Assembly (NCBI GenBank): GCA_022775085.1 | Contig: JALFJQ010000062.1 | Span: 1-43,555 of the forward strand | Length of the DNA stretch: 43,555 nucleotides | Direction of reading: 5' to 3' | DNA from: Clostridiales bacterium | GTDB lineage: Bacteria > Bacillota > Clostridia > Oscillospirales > Oscillospiraceae | In this document: one piece after another, positions 14,423-22,530 of the stretch | Layout: every line of letters starts with the position of its first letter | How positions within the stretch are numbered: the stretch's first letter is position 1 | The notes under the pieces: model-generated | Databases searched by the model: none | What the model saw: the letters and a program-made list of their open reading frames with translations, nothing else | Told to the model about the DNA's origin: nothing | Translations under genes and position numbers: made by a program

Positions 14423-15240
14423 GCTACAAGCGGATTTTGACCATTCAGGATATTTCCTGTGTGGGCCAGTGCTCTCTGACGGTGGCGCTGCCGGTGCTGT
14501 CCGCCTGCGGTCACGAGACCTGTGTGCTGCCAACGGCGCTGCTTTCTACCCATACCGGCGGCTTCGGAAAGCCTGCCATCCTGCCCCTGTCCAATGCCCT
14601 GCCTGCGATCGTGAATCATTGGAAGGAAAACGAAATTACCTTCGATATGATTCTGACGGGGTATCTGGGCAGTATCTCTGCCATCCATACGGCGATGGAG
14701 ATTATGGAAACCATGCGGTCGCCGGGAGGCGTGTGCGTCGTGGACCCCGCCATGGCAGACCATGGCAGATTATATTCCGGTTTTGACGGGGATTACGTCC
14801 GGGAAATGACAAAATTGTGCGAAAAAGCGGACATTATCCTGCCCAATTTGACGGAGGCCGCCCTGCTGTCCGGCGCAGCGTACCAAGACAGGGCCGACGA
14901 AGATTATGCCCGGGAACTGCTGAAAACACTGCACAATGAACGGGTCATCGTGACAGGAGTCGGCGAGGAGGACACGGGGCTGCTCCTATGGGACGGCGGG
15001 GAGGTTCGGCGCTATGCCCACCCCAGACTGCCGGGCAGCTTCAGCGGCACCGGCGACCTGTTTGCCGCCGCCTTTGCCGGCGCGCTGGCGGCAGAAAAAG
15101 GATTGCATGAATCCGCCAAAATCGCGGCAGACTTTACTTATAGGTGCATACAATGTACCGCGGCGGAGCCTGCCCATTGGTACGGCGTCAAGTTTGAGCC
15201 GGTGCTGCCGGAGCTGATGCGGATGCTGGGGATCAAGTGA
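14419..15240 (+). CDS. Pyridoxal/pyridoxamine kinase
   Basis: A 273-residue ribokinase-fold kinase of the pyridoxamine kinase group, making pyridoxal 5'-phosphate or pyridoxamine 5'-phosphate in vitamin B6 salvage. Typical features are the N-terminal ILTIQDISCVGQCSLTVALPVLSA, the TALLSTHTGGFG segment, VVDPAMADHGRLY in the middle and the active-site GSFSGTGDLFAAAFAGAL near residue 210. The start at 14419 follows GAGGA and overlaps the previous stop (ATGA); a longer in-frame start at 14362 inside the PfkB gene is unlikely. Confidence 0.88.
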   Translation: MSYKRILTIQDISCVGQCSLTVALPVLSACGHETCVLPTALLSTHTGGFGKPAILPLSNALPAIVNHWKENEITFDMILTGYLGSISAIHTAMEIMETMRSPGGVCVVDPAMADHGRLYSGFDGDYVREMTKLCEKADIILPNLTEAALLSGAAYQDRADEDYARELLKTLHNERVIVTGVGEEDTGLLLWDGGEVRRYAHPRLPGSFSGTGDLFAAAFAGALAAEKGLHESAKIAADFTYRCIQCTAAEPAHWYGVKFEPVLPELMRMLGIK

Positions 15241-15276
15241 AGGGTGCTGATCGGTTTTACTCAGCTGATTGACAAA

Positions 15277-15562
15277 CAGGAATTTGCGGGGATGCGATGA
15301 TACCATGTCATTGCGAGGAGCGAAGCGACGTGGCAATCCGTATTCCTTTGGAACTTGGTTCGTTATTTGGACATGGTAAGGAAAACGGATTGCCACGCCA
15401 GTGTGCGCACTGGCTCGCAATGACATACGAGTATTTTAGTGCGCAAAATAACAATTTTCATCACGGTTATGGTCGAGGGGCCCAAAGGATGTGAGATAAC
15501 CACCCAGAGTTCGTAACGCATTGCCCGCGGGGGCATCCCCGCCAAATTCCAATTTTTCGGTT
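15277..15562. repeat. Composite palindromic repeat, copy A
   Basis: It consists of a palindrome of 120 bp (15306-15425, TGTCATTGCGAG to its complement) and a module of about 135 bp ending in CCAAATTCCAATTTTT. The side module, with TATTTTAGTGCGCAAAATAA, is the reverse complement of 25709-25826 in copy B, almost base for base. AGGAATTTGCGGGG at 15281 is a weak match to the inner end of copy B. The repeat fills most of the gap between the B6 kinase and hydrolase genes. Confidence 0.8.
15516..15542. repeat. GC-rich 27-bp repeat, first copy
   Basis: ACGCATTGCCCGCGGGGGCATCCCCGC is the 27-bp sequence here, given as ACGCATTGCCCGCGGGG then GCATCCCCGC; it is identical to 23113-23139 after the surface-protein gene. 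It lies in the outer part of composite copy A. Confidence 0.75.
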
Positions 15563-15609
15563 TGCTGACGGAAACCGATACGCACATAGAATAATTTCCG
15601 CATTCCGGG

Positions 15610-15638
15610 TTGATTTTTCTGCTGTTATGGACGATAAT
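15610..15638 (+). promoter_or_regulatory. Promoter of the alpha/beta hydrolase gene
   Basis: TTGATT (15610-15615), 17 bp, GATAAT (15633-15638). Confidence 0.55.
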
Positions 15639-15735
15639 AGAGGCATAACATTTGGTATGACCCATGGGGCCTGTTCGGCCCAGGGAGAAGGAAGTCCTGG
15701 TCATACGGAATACGGACTATGAGGGGATGAACGAA

Positions 15736-16659
15736 ATGCGGGAAGATTTCTGGTATGCTTCCAAGGGCGCGGGGACAATCCACGGCTGCCGCTGGGTGCC
15801 CGAGGGCGAGACAAAAGCCGTGGTACAGATCGTCCACGGTATTGCGGAATATATCGAACGGTATGGGGATTTCGCCAATTTTCTCAACAAACAGGGCATC
15901 ATGGTGGTGGCGGAAGACCACATGGGCCACGGCCGGTCGGTCAACGGCGGGGGCGTTCAGGGCTATTTCCACGGGGGCTGGTTCACCGCCGTGGAGGACA
16001 CCATGACCCTTCTTCGGGGGACCCGGGAAGCCTACCCGGACGTTCCCTACATTCTCTTTGGTCACTCCATGGGCTCCTTCATGGCCCGGACTATCCTGTG
16101 CAAATACCCGGACAGCGGCATTTCCGCCGCCATTATCTGCGGCACAGGCTGGCAGCCCGCGGGCCTTCTGCCCCCGGCCATCAAGGCCATCGATCAGGTT
16201 TGCAGGAAAAACGGCGAAGAAAAGCCCAGCCAGTTTTTGCAGAATCTGGTGTTTGGCAGCTACAATAAGCGGGTGGAGCATCCCCGGACGGAATTTGACT
16301 GGCTGACCCGGGACGGTAGACAGGTGGACGCCTACATCGCCCATCCCATGTGCGGCTTTACCGCCTCCGCGGGGCTGCTGCGGGAGATGATGAAGGGCAT
16401 CGCTTACATTGAAAAGCCCGAGAGCCTTGCCGCCATGGACAAGGATCTGCCGGTGTTCTTCATTGCCGGCGGCGACGACCCCGTGGGCAATTACGGCAAG
16501 GGTGTCCGCAAAGCGGCGGAAGCGTTCCAAAAAGCGGGCATGAAGCGCGTCACCACCCGCATCTATCCCCTGGGCCGCCACGAGATTCTCAACGAAATCA
16601 ATAAGGAAGAAATCTATGAGGATGTGGCCCAGTGGATTGTGAAGAGTGTGGAGAGTTAA
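15736..16659 (+). CDS. Alpha/beta hydrolase (serine aminopeptidase S33 / monoacylglycerol lipase type)
   Basis: A cytoplasmic hydrolase of about 307 residues in the Hydrolase_4 group, which cleaves esters or lysophospholipids. The nucleophile Ser is in GHSMGSF (about residue 112), the acid Asp in AGGDDPVG, and the His in GRHEILNE near the C-terminus. HGIAEYIERYGDFANFL and EDHMGHGRS give the oxyanion-hole and strand pattern. ATG 15736 is chosen because GAGGGG (15721-15726) is 9 nt away; ATG 15727 directly abuts that site. It stands alone, with repeats on both sides. Confidence 0.85.
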   Translation: MREDFWYASKGAGTIHGCRWVPEGETKAVVQIVHGIAEYIERYGDFANFLNKQGIMVVAEDHMGHGRSVNGGGVQGYFHGGWFTAVEDTMTLLRGTREAYPDVPYILFGHSMGSFMARTILCKYPDSGISAAIICGTGWQPAGLLPPAIKAIDQVCRKNGEEKPSQFLQNLVFGSYNKRVEHPRTEFDWLTRDGRQVDAYIAHPMCGFTASAGLLREMMKGIAYIEKPESLAAMDKDLPVFFIAGGDDPVGNYGKGVRKAAEAFQKAGMKRVTTRIYPLGRHEILNEINKEEIYEDVAQWIVKSVES

Positions 16660-16750
16660 GAGAGGAGAGTGAGGAGTGAGGAGTTAAGAGTAAACACTCC
16701 ACACTTCACACTTCACACTCCACTCTCCACACTCCACTCTCCACACTCCG
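16645..16750. repeat. Low-complexity inverted CACTC/GAGTG repeat
   Basis: A run of GAGAGTGAGGAGTGAGGAG units is followed after a short loop by ACACTCCACACTTCACACT units, forming a long imperfect hairpin between the convergent hydrolase and MATE genes. It may act as a terminator for both. Its left end overlaps the last codons of the hydrolase. Confidence 0.75.
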
Positions 16751-16753
16751 CCC

Positions 16754-18127
16754 TTACTTCCTTTCCGGCTCCAACCCAATCTGGGCAATGCGCTTTTTCA
16801 GCCAGTTCCCTCTTAAATAGGTAATGAGGAACACGGCGGCGCAGAGCACCCAGCTGATGGGGTAGGCGGCGGCCAGCAGCTCCACCCGGTGGAACCGGCT
16901 GACCACGGTGAAAATCCAGATCACCCGGAAAACGCACACGCAGGTGCAGGTGATGACCGTGGGCATCACGGAGTAGCCGGTGCCCCGCATGGCCCCGCCG
17001 AAGACCTCCACGGGCATGAACACCGCGTTGAAGGGGACGATGATGGCCATGATGTAGGCCCCTGCCTGAATCACTGCCGGGTCGGTGGTGTAGATGCCGA
17101 GAATCAGGGTGCGGAAGGTCATGACGAGGGCGCTCAGGGTGCCTACCAGGGCTACGCTCATACCGAGACATACCCGCACACTCTGCCGGATGCGCCCGTA
17201 TTTCTGAGCGCCGAAGTTCTGGCCCACGAAGGTGGTGATGGACACGCCGAAGGCGCCGGAGATCTGCCAGGTCAGGGCGTCGGTCTTTACATAGGCCGTC
17301 CAGGCTGCGATGGTCACGTCGCCGAAGGAATTGATGCCGGACTGAATGAGCACGTTGGCAAGGTCAAAGGTGACGAACTGCAGCCCGGCGGGCACGCCCA
17401 CATACAAAATCCGCTTGAGAAGATACCCTTCCAGCCGGAGTTTTTTCGGCTCCAGACGCAGCGTTTTCGGAAGCCGCAGCAGCACCCACAGCACCAGCAC
17501 CGCGCTGATGAGCTGGGAAGCCACCGTGGCAATGGCCGCCCCGGAAACGCCCATTTTCAGAACGACAACACACAGTAAATCCATAAAAATGTTGGCAATA
17601 CAGGCAATTGCCAGAAAGATCAGAGGCCGGCGGGAATCTCCCATAGCCCGCAGAATGCCGGAACCCATGTTGTACACCATGGAGGCCAGCGCCCCGGTGA
17701 AGTACAGCCGGATATAGGTCTGTGCATCTGACAGACAGGTGTCCGGTGTGCCCATTTTTACCAGAATCCGGGGCGCGGCGAACACGCCCAGCGCGGTGAC
17801 AATAAGGCCCAGAATCAGAGACAGGGTCACGCCGGTGTGCAGGGAGTCCTGCGTCCTTTGGTGGTCGCGGGCCCCATAGAACTGGGACAGCAGCACCGTC
17901 GCGCCGGAGCTGAGGCCGATGAAAAAGCCGTTCAGCAGATTCACCAGCGCGGCGGTGGAGCCGACAGCGGCCAGGGCCTGTGTGCCCACGAACCGGCCCA
18001 CGATGACGGTGTCCACGGTATTGTATAGCTGCTGGAAGAAGGTTCCCAGCAGAATGGGAAAGAAAAATCGTAAAAGCTGTTTCCAGATCACCCCTTCGGT
18101 GATTGCGTTGGCGGGTTGAGACAGCAT
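16754..18127 (-). CDS. MATE-family multidrug/metabolite exporter
   Basis: An inner-membrane antiporter of 457 residues with about 12 membrane helices, exporting organic cations or other toxic compounds against Na+ or H+. The N-terminal half carries GTFFQQLYNTVDTVIVGRFVG and FFIGLSSGATVLLSQFYGA; the second half repeats the pattern with GVPAGLQFVTFDLANVLIQSGINSFG and GAFGVSITTFVGQNFGA, the internal duplication of the MatE fold. ATG 18127 is the start because AAAGGAGG lies 8-10 nt upstream; a longer frame to 18232 runs through the promoter. Confidence 0.9.
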   Translation of the reverse strand: MLSQPANAITEGVIWKQLLRFFFPILLGTFFQQLYNTVDTVIVGRFVGTQALAAVGSTAALVNLLNGFFIGLSSGATVLLSQFYGARDHQRTQDSLHTGVTLSLILGLIVTALGVFAAPRILVKMGTPDTCLSDAQTYIRLYFTGALASMVYNMGSGILRAMGDSRRPLIFLAIACIANIFMDLLCVVVLKMGVSGAAIATVASQLISAVLVLWVLLRLPKTLRLEPKKLRLEGYLLKRILYVGVPAGLQFVTFDLANVLIQSGINSFGDVTIAAWTAYVKTDALTWQISGAFGVSITTFVGQNFGAQKYGRIRQSVRVCLGMSVALVGTLSALVMTFRTLILGIYTTDPAVIQAGAYIMAIIVPFNAVFMPVEVFGGAMRGTGYSVMPTVITCTCVCVFRVIWIFTVVSRFHRVELLAAAYPISWVLCAAVFLITYLRGNWLKKRIAQIGLEPERK

Positions 18128-18155
18128 ACGGTGCGCCTCCTTTCGTGACCGGTGT

Positions 18156-18184
18156 ATTTTAGCACGGAAGCACAGTGTTGTCCA
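18156..18184 (-). promoter_or_regulatory. MATE gene promoter
   Basis: On the minus strand TGGACA (18179-18184), 17 bp, TAAAAT (18156-18161). Confidence 0.6.
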
Positions 18185-18272
18185 GCCATTTTTCATGAAA
18201 AATTGCGAATTAGTCCGTTTTATTGGACTCATAGAACGGTATACTTAGGCCAGAAACCAAAAGGAAAGGTTG

Positions 18273-18407
18273 ATGGCTATGTATCAGATGCGCAACGTTC
18301 ACGGACACATTCAGGTGTATGACAATCGGGGCAATTTCCTGTTCTCTGCGGACAGCGAGCGGGAAGCCAGAGAGGAACTGGAAGAGTATGCGGAATCTGC
18401 GGCTTGA
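18273..18407 (+). CDS. 44-residue small protein overlapping truA
   Basis: A short frame beginning MAMYQMRNVHGHIQVYDNRGNF and ending EELEEYAESAA. AAGGAAAGG (18261-18269) is a good ribosome-binding site, and the 3' end overlaps the truA start by 20 bp, so translation may be coupled. The first half reads as a beta-hairpin, the second as an acidic helix. The repeated motif (GHIQVYDNRGNFLFSADSEREA) looks like a real small protein rather than noise, but no function is known. Confidence 0.6.
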   Translation: MAMYQMRNVHGHIQVYDNRGNFLFSADSEREAREELEEYAESAA

Positions 18408-19122
18408 AATCTGCTATGACGGCACACGCTACCGGGGCTGGCAGCGGCTGCCGGGAAGGGACGACACCATTCAGGGGAAGCTGGAAACTGCCCTTTCACG
18501 GATCCTTGGGGAGCCTGTTGAGGTCTCCGGCAGCGGGCGCACCGACGCGGGGGTCCACGCCAAGGGGCAGGTGGCCAATTTCCACTGCGAAAGCGCCATG
18601 CCGGCACAGGAGATCCTGGCGAATCTGCGGCGGTATCTGCCGGAGGACATCGGCATATATTCCTGTAAAGATGTGTCCCCAAGATTTCACGCCCGGCTGA
18701 ACGCCCGGGAAAAGACCTACTGCTACCGCATTTGGAACAGCGAGGCTCCCTGCGTGTTTGCGCGGCGGTTCGTGGCGGTGATGCCTGAGCCTTTGGATAT
18801 GGAAGCCATGAAACAGGCGGCGGGGCTGCTTTTGGGACGGCACGACTTTTCCGCCTTCTGCGGCAACGCCAAAATGAAAAAATCCACCATCCGGGAGCTG
18901 CACGCCATTGACATCACCCGGCGGGGGGAGGAAATCCAAATCCGTTATACCGGGGACGGCTTCCTATATAATATGGTGCGGATTTTGACGGGCACCCTGA
19001 TCGAAGTGGGCAGGGGGGAGCGCAGCCCCCGGTCTATCCCGGCCCTGTTCGGGGCGAAGCGGGAGCAGGCGGGATTCCTGGCCCCGGCCCAGGGCCTGTG
19101 CCTTGAGGAGGTAGTGTATTGA
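18388..19122 (+). CDS. truA: tRNA pseudouridine(38-40) synthase
   Basis: Isomerises uridine to pseudouridine in the anticodon stem-loop of many tRNAs. It has 244 residues, near the family's usual 245-270. The catalytic Asp is in SGSGRTDAGVHAKGQVANF (about 47-65), and the C-terminal domain has GDGFLYNMVRILTGTLIEVGRG. ATG 18388 gives the standard N-terminus MRNLRLEICYDGTRYRGWQ; the frame opens earlier at 18319, but that extension has no family match. The stop overlaps the TTG start of the Spx-like gene. Confidence 0.95.
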   Translation: MRNLRLEICYDGTRYRGWQRLPGRDDTIQGKLETALSRILGEPVEVSGSGRTDAGVHAKGQVANFHCESAMPAQEILANLRRYLPEDIGIYSCKDVSPRFHARLNAREKTYCYRIWNSEAPCVFARRFVAVMPEPLDMEAMKQAAGLLLGRHDFSAFCGNAKMKKSTIRELHAIDITRRGEEIQIRYTGDGFLYNMVRILTGTLIEVGRGERSPRSIPALFGAKREQAGFLAPAQGLCLEEVVY

Positions 19123-19460
19123 ATATTCAGATTTTTGGAAAAAACAAGTGCTTTGATACGAAAAAAGCGGAGCGGTACTTCAAAGAACGCCGGATTTCCT
19201 TCCAGTCCATTGACCTGAAAAAATATGGCATGTCCGGGCGGGAGTTTGACAGCGTTCTCCGGGCGGTGGGGGGCATCGACAACCTCATCGACTGGGACAG
19301 CAAGTCCCCGGAGGTGACCCTGATGAAATACATGGAGGACAAAACCGCCAAGGAGGACAAGGTCTTTGACGACCCCACCCTCATGAAAACGCCCGTGGTG
19401 CGTAACGGAAAGCAGGCCACCGTGGGGTATTGCCCGGAAGTATGGGCAACGTGGGAGTGA
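19119..19460 (+). CDS. Spx/ArsC-family thioredoxin-fold protein
   Basis: A 113-residue ArsC-like protein. The N-terminal NIQIFGKNKCFDTKKAERYFKER has one Cys (position 11) where Spx proteins have CxxC and arsenate reductases have a single catalytic Cys. The MKTPVVRNGK segment is the cis-Pro loop of the family. It may be a reductase or a regulator related to Spx/MgsR; the single Cys and lack of the ArsC Arg triad leave this open. It begins with TTG, 7 nt after GAGGAGG, and overlaps truA by 4 bp. Confidence 0.75.
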   Translation: MNIQIFGKNKCFDTKKAERYFKERRISFQSIDLKKYGMSGREFDSVLRAVGGIDNLIDWDSKSPEVTLMKYMEDKTAKEDKVFDDPTLMKTPVVRNGKQATVGYCPEVWATWE

Positions 19461-19465
19461 AATAT

Positions 19466-19611
19466 GCCCTCCCCTATGGGGAGGGTGGCCGAGCGTTAGC
19501 GAGGTCGGGAGAGGTGCGGACGCATTTCGCCCGACCATGGAATAATTATGTACGCAACACCGCCCTCTTCCGTCAGCCCTTCGGGCTGCCACCTTCCCCA
19601 AAGGGGAAGGC
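19466..19611. repeat. GC-rich composite inverted repeat
   Basis: It begins GCCCTCCCCTATGGGGAGGG and ends CCTTCCCCAAAGGGGAAGG, each end being its own hairpin, with GGCCGAGCGTTAGCGAGG and CAGCCCTTCGGGCTG inside. It looks like a second family of intergenic palindromic elements, different from copies A-E. Confidence 0.65.
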
Positions 19612-19623
19612 TTGTCTTTTACA

Positions 19624-19659
19624 AAAGCAGTTCCCTCACAGTGAGGGGGCTGCTTTTTT
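19624..19659 (+). terminator. Terminator after the truA/Spx-like unit
   Basis: AAAGCAGTTCCCTCAC pairs with the following GTGAGGGGGCTGCTTT and ends in a T run. Confidence 0.8.
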
Positions 19660-19680
19660 GTCGAAAATGAAAAATTTTTG

Positions 19681-19709
19681 TTGCGGAATTTGTAAATTAG
19701 TGATAAAGT
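19681..19709 (+). promoter_or_regulatory. Promoter of the symporter gene
   Basis: TTGCGG (19681-19686), 17 bp, TAAAGT (19704-19709). Confidence 0.55.
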
Positions 19710-19721
19710 AGGGGAGAAACC

Positions 19722-21062
19722 ATGATTGTGCTGCGATCGTACATACAGGACGTTATTCTGGGCCTGCCTGCCGCCGCGCTGATCCTGGGCGTGGGGCTGT
19801 TTCTCAGTATTCGGCTGGGATTTCCCCAGCTGAGGCTGCTGCCGAAGGCTCTGGGACTGTTTTTCCGTCGGATGTTCGGCGGAAAGCGGGAGGGGGGCGT
19901 GTCCTCCTTTCAGGCCCTGTGCACAGCACTGGCGGCGACCGTCGGCACCGGGAACTTGGTGGGTGTGGCGGGGGCGATCTGTCTGGGCGGGCCGGGGGCC
20001 ATCTTCTGGATGTGGGTCTGTGCCTTCTTCGGCATGACCACCAAGTACGCCGAGGCAGCTCTGGCGGTGCGCTACCGGGTAAAAACCCCGGACGGCTACG
20101 CCGGCGGCCCTATGTACACCATGACCCGTGGACTGGGAGCACACTTTCGTCCGCTAGCGAAAGCCTACTGCCTGTTTGGCATCCTCGCCGCCTTCGGTGT
20201 GGGAAACGCCGCTCAGGTGAACGCCGTGGTCACCGGCGTCAACGCGGCGGTTTCCCGGTTCGGCGGACAGCCCGGCCGGGCGGGGGATCTGCTCATGGGC
20301 CTTGCCCTGGCGGTGCTGGCGGGATTCCTCCTGTTCGGCGGAGCCAGGCGTGTGGGCGCGGCGGCGGAGCTGCTGGTTCCCTTCGCGGCGGGAGCGTACA
20401 TTCTGATGTGCGTCGGGGTGCTGCTGGTGTTCCGGCGGCGGATCCCGGAAGCTTTTTGTCAGATCTTGACGGGCGCGTTTTGCCCCCGAGGTGTCACCGG
20501 CGGGATGCTTGGCTCCTCTTTTCGCGCTTTGAGCGTAGGCTGCCGCCGGGGAGTATTCACCAACGAGGCAGGCATGGGCACCGCCTCCATCGCCCACGCC
20601 TGCGCCGAGGCAGAGCCTGCCGAGCAGGGGCTTATGGGCATGGTGGAGGTGTTTCTGGACACCATCGTCATCTGCACGCTGACGGCGCTGGTAATTCTTG
20701 TCTCCGGCGTGCCGGTTCCATATGGAACAGACGTGGGCGGAGAGTTGACGACCGCGGCTTTTTCTCAGGTCTACGGGGCGGGAGCCTCCGCGTTTCTGGC
20801 GGGTGCGCTCTGCCTGTTTGCCGCTGCCACCATATTGGGCTGGGGCCTGTATGGGACGAGATGTGCACAATTCTTATTCGGCGGCTGGAAGGGCTTTGCC
20901 GCCGCTCAGACGGCCATGGTGGTGTTTGGCGCTGTGCTGGACACGGAAACGGTCTGGCAGCTGAGTGAGCTTGCCAACGGCCTGATGGCCATTCCCAATT
21001 TGATTTGCCTTGCGGCCCTGACAGCAGAGCTTCGCCGCATTACGAAAGAATACAAAGAATAG
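19722..21062 (+). CDS. Sodium:alanine/glycine symporter (AGCS family)
   Basis: A membrane transporter of 446 residues, around 11 hydrophobic helices, taking up alanine or glycine with Na+. Family signatures are ALAATVGTGNLVGVAGAICLGGPGAIFWMWV (about 66-96) with FFGMTTKYAEAALAVRYR after it, and NEAGMGTASIAHACAEAEPAEQGLMGM (about 281-307). The gene has GGGGAG before ATG. The aminotransferase gene follows 39 bp later with no terminator, so uptake and use of an amino acid may be linked. Confidence 0.92.
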   Translation: MIVLRSYIQDVILGLPAAALILGVGLFLSIRLGFPQLRLLPKALGLFFRRMFGGKREGGVSSFQALCTALAATVGTGNLVGVAGAICLGGPGAIFWMWVCAFFGMTTKYAEAALAVRYRVKTPDGYAGGPMYTMTRGLGAHFRPLAKAYCLFGILAAFGVGNAAQVNAVVTGVNAAVSRFGGQPGRAGDLLMGLALAVLAGFLLFGGARRVGAAAELLVPFAAGAYILMCVGVLLVFRRRIPEAFCQILTGAFCPRGVTGGMLGSSFRALSVGCRRGVFTNEAGMGTASIAHACAEAEPAEQGLMGMVEVFLDTIVICTLTALVILVSGVPVPYGTDVGGELTTAAFSQVYGAGASAFLAGALCLFAAATILGWGLYGTRCAQFLFGGWKGFAAAQTAMVVFGAVLDTETVWQLSELANGLMAIPNLICLAALTAELRRITKEYKE

Positions 21063-21101
21063 AAAATCCGGCGCTTTTGGCAGCAGCCGGAGGAGGTAAG
21101 T

Positions 21102-22328
21102 ATGCAGATTTCCATTAACGCCAACCGCTGTGAGCCGTCCCCCATGCGTAAATTCCACCCCCTGGCGGTGCAGGCCAAGAAGGACGGCAAGAAGATCTAC
21201 CATCTGAACATCGGCCAGCCTGACCTGCCCACTCCCAAGGCATTTTATGAGGCAGTCCACAATTTTGCCGACCAGACTCTGGCCTACGAGGCATCTCCCG
21301 GACGGCCTGTGCTGATTGAGGCCATCAAGAAATATTACGGAACTCTGGGCGTTTCCCTGGAGGACAACGACATTCTGGTGACCACCGGCGGCAGCGAAGC
21401 GCTGCTCTTCACCTGCCTGTCCATTCTGGACCCCTACACCGAGGTCATCATTCCCGAGCCTTACTACCCCAACTACACCACCTTCGTCCATGCGGCGGGC
21501 GGCGTCATCCGCGCCCTGCCCACCAACCCCTGGGAGGGCTACCGCTACGCCGACCGGGAGCGCATCGAGAGCCTCATCACCCCCAACACCCGGGCCATCC
21601 TCATTACCAACCCCGGCAACCCCACCGGCGTGGTGCTGGACGAAACGGAAATGCGGATGATCGCGGACATCGCGAAAAAGCACAACCTGTTCCTCATCTG
21701 CGACGAGGTGTACCGGGAATTCTGCTACGACGACAAGTTCGGTGTGCCCACCATGGCGAGATACCGGGATATTGACGAGAATCTGGTCATTGTGGACTCC
21801 GTTTCCAAGCGGTTCTCCGCCTGCGGCGCCCGGGTGGGCTGCGTGGTTACCCGCAATAAGCAGCTTCAGGCGGCGCTTCTCAAGTTCTGCCAGTCCCGTC
21901 TGGCGGTGGCCACGGTGGATCAGGTGGGCGCGGCGGCCCTGTACAGTGTGGATTCCGCGTTTTTCCGCAGCTGCAAGGAAGAATACCGCAAGCGCCGGGA
22001 CACCGTCATCCGCAAGCTGCGCAAAATTCCCGGCGTGGTGGTGGAGGAGCCTATGGGCGCTTTCTACCTGATGGCGAGCCTGCCGGTGGACAACGCGGAC
22101 AAGTTCCAGCGGTGGCTGCTGGAGGAATTCAGCGACGACGGCGACACCGTGATGTTCGCCCCCGGCGCGCCCTTCTATGAGACCCCCGGCAAGGGCGTGA
22201 ACGAGGTGCGGATCGCCTACGTCCTCAAGCAGGAGGATCTGGAGCGGGCCATGGACGTGCTGGCAAAGGGCATCGCCGTTTACCAGAAAACCGTCATGCA
22301 GGTCAAACCCGTGCCGGTGGTGGAATAA
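21102..22328 (+). CDS. Pyridoxal phosphate-dependent aminotransferase (class I/II)
   Basis: A 408-residue fold-type I aminotransferase of the AspC/AlaT kind, moving the amino group between an amino acid and a 2-oxo acid. The PLP-binding Lys lies in SVSKRFSACGARVGC (about residue 236); NPGNPTGVVL and CDEVYREFCYDD give the substrate- and cofactor-binding Asn and Asp. The exact substrate is not readable, but the symporter upstream suggests alanine or glycine. GGAGGAGG is upstream of ATG. Confidence 0.92.
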   Translation: MQISINANRCEPSPMRKFHPLAVQAKKDGKKIYHLNIGQPDLPTPKAFYEAVHNFADQTLAYEASPGRPVLIEAIKKYYGTLGVSLEDNDILVTTGGSEALLFTCLSILDPYTEVIIPEPYYPNYTTFVHAAGGVIRALPTNPWEGYRYADRERIESLITPNTRAILITNPGNPTGVVLDETEMRMIADIAKKHNLFLICDEVYREFCYDDKFGVPTMARYRDIDENLVIVDSVSKRFSACGARVGCVVTRNKQLQAALLKFCQSRLAVATVDQVGAAALYSVDSAFFRSCKEEYRKRRDTVIRKLRKIPGVVVEEPMGAFYLMASLPVDNADKFQRWLLEEFSDDGDTVMFAPGAPFYETPGKGVNEVRIAYVLKQEDLERAMDVLAKGIAVYQKTVMQVKPVPVVE

Positions 22329-22330
22329 AA

Positions 22331-22444
22331 ATTCAGTTGAAAGTTGAAAGTGAAAAGTTGTGGTATCCCCTCCGGGGATGATTTCAAAAGTGTCCCGCAG
22401 GGACTCCTTCACTTTCAACTTTCCACTTTTCATTTTCAACTGAA
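22331..22444. repeat. GAAAGTTGAAAG inverted repeat
   Basis: TTCAGTTGAAAGTTGAAAGTG on the left is mirrored by CACTTTCAACTTTCCAC and TTTTCAACTGAA on the right, enclosing CCCCTCCGGGGATG. It is a long imperfect hairpin just after the aminotransferase gene. Confidence 0.75.
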
Positions 22445-22474
22445 AAGCGGAGCGCGTCAGCGTTCCGCTTTTTT
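22443..22474 (+). terminator. Terminator after the symporter/aminotransferase unit
   Basis: AAAAGCGGAGCGC, a 4-nt loop, and GCGTTCCGCTTTT with an extra T run. Confidence 0.8.
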
Positions 22475-22530
22475 TCGTCCTGTCCCTTTCGCTATACTGG
22501 TAAGCATCCAAACGAAAGGGGAGAGGCCAT

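Noticed and set aside
15306..15425. Palindromic repeats as a CRISPR array
   Set aside because: Copies are kilobases apart, each is a long palindrome of about 120 bp, and there are no regular spacers or cas genes.
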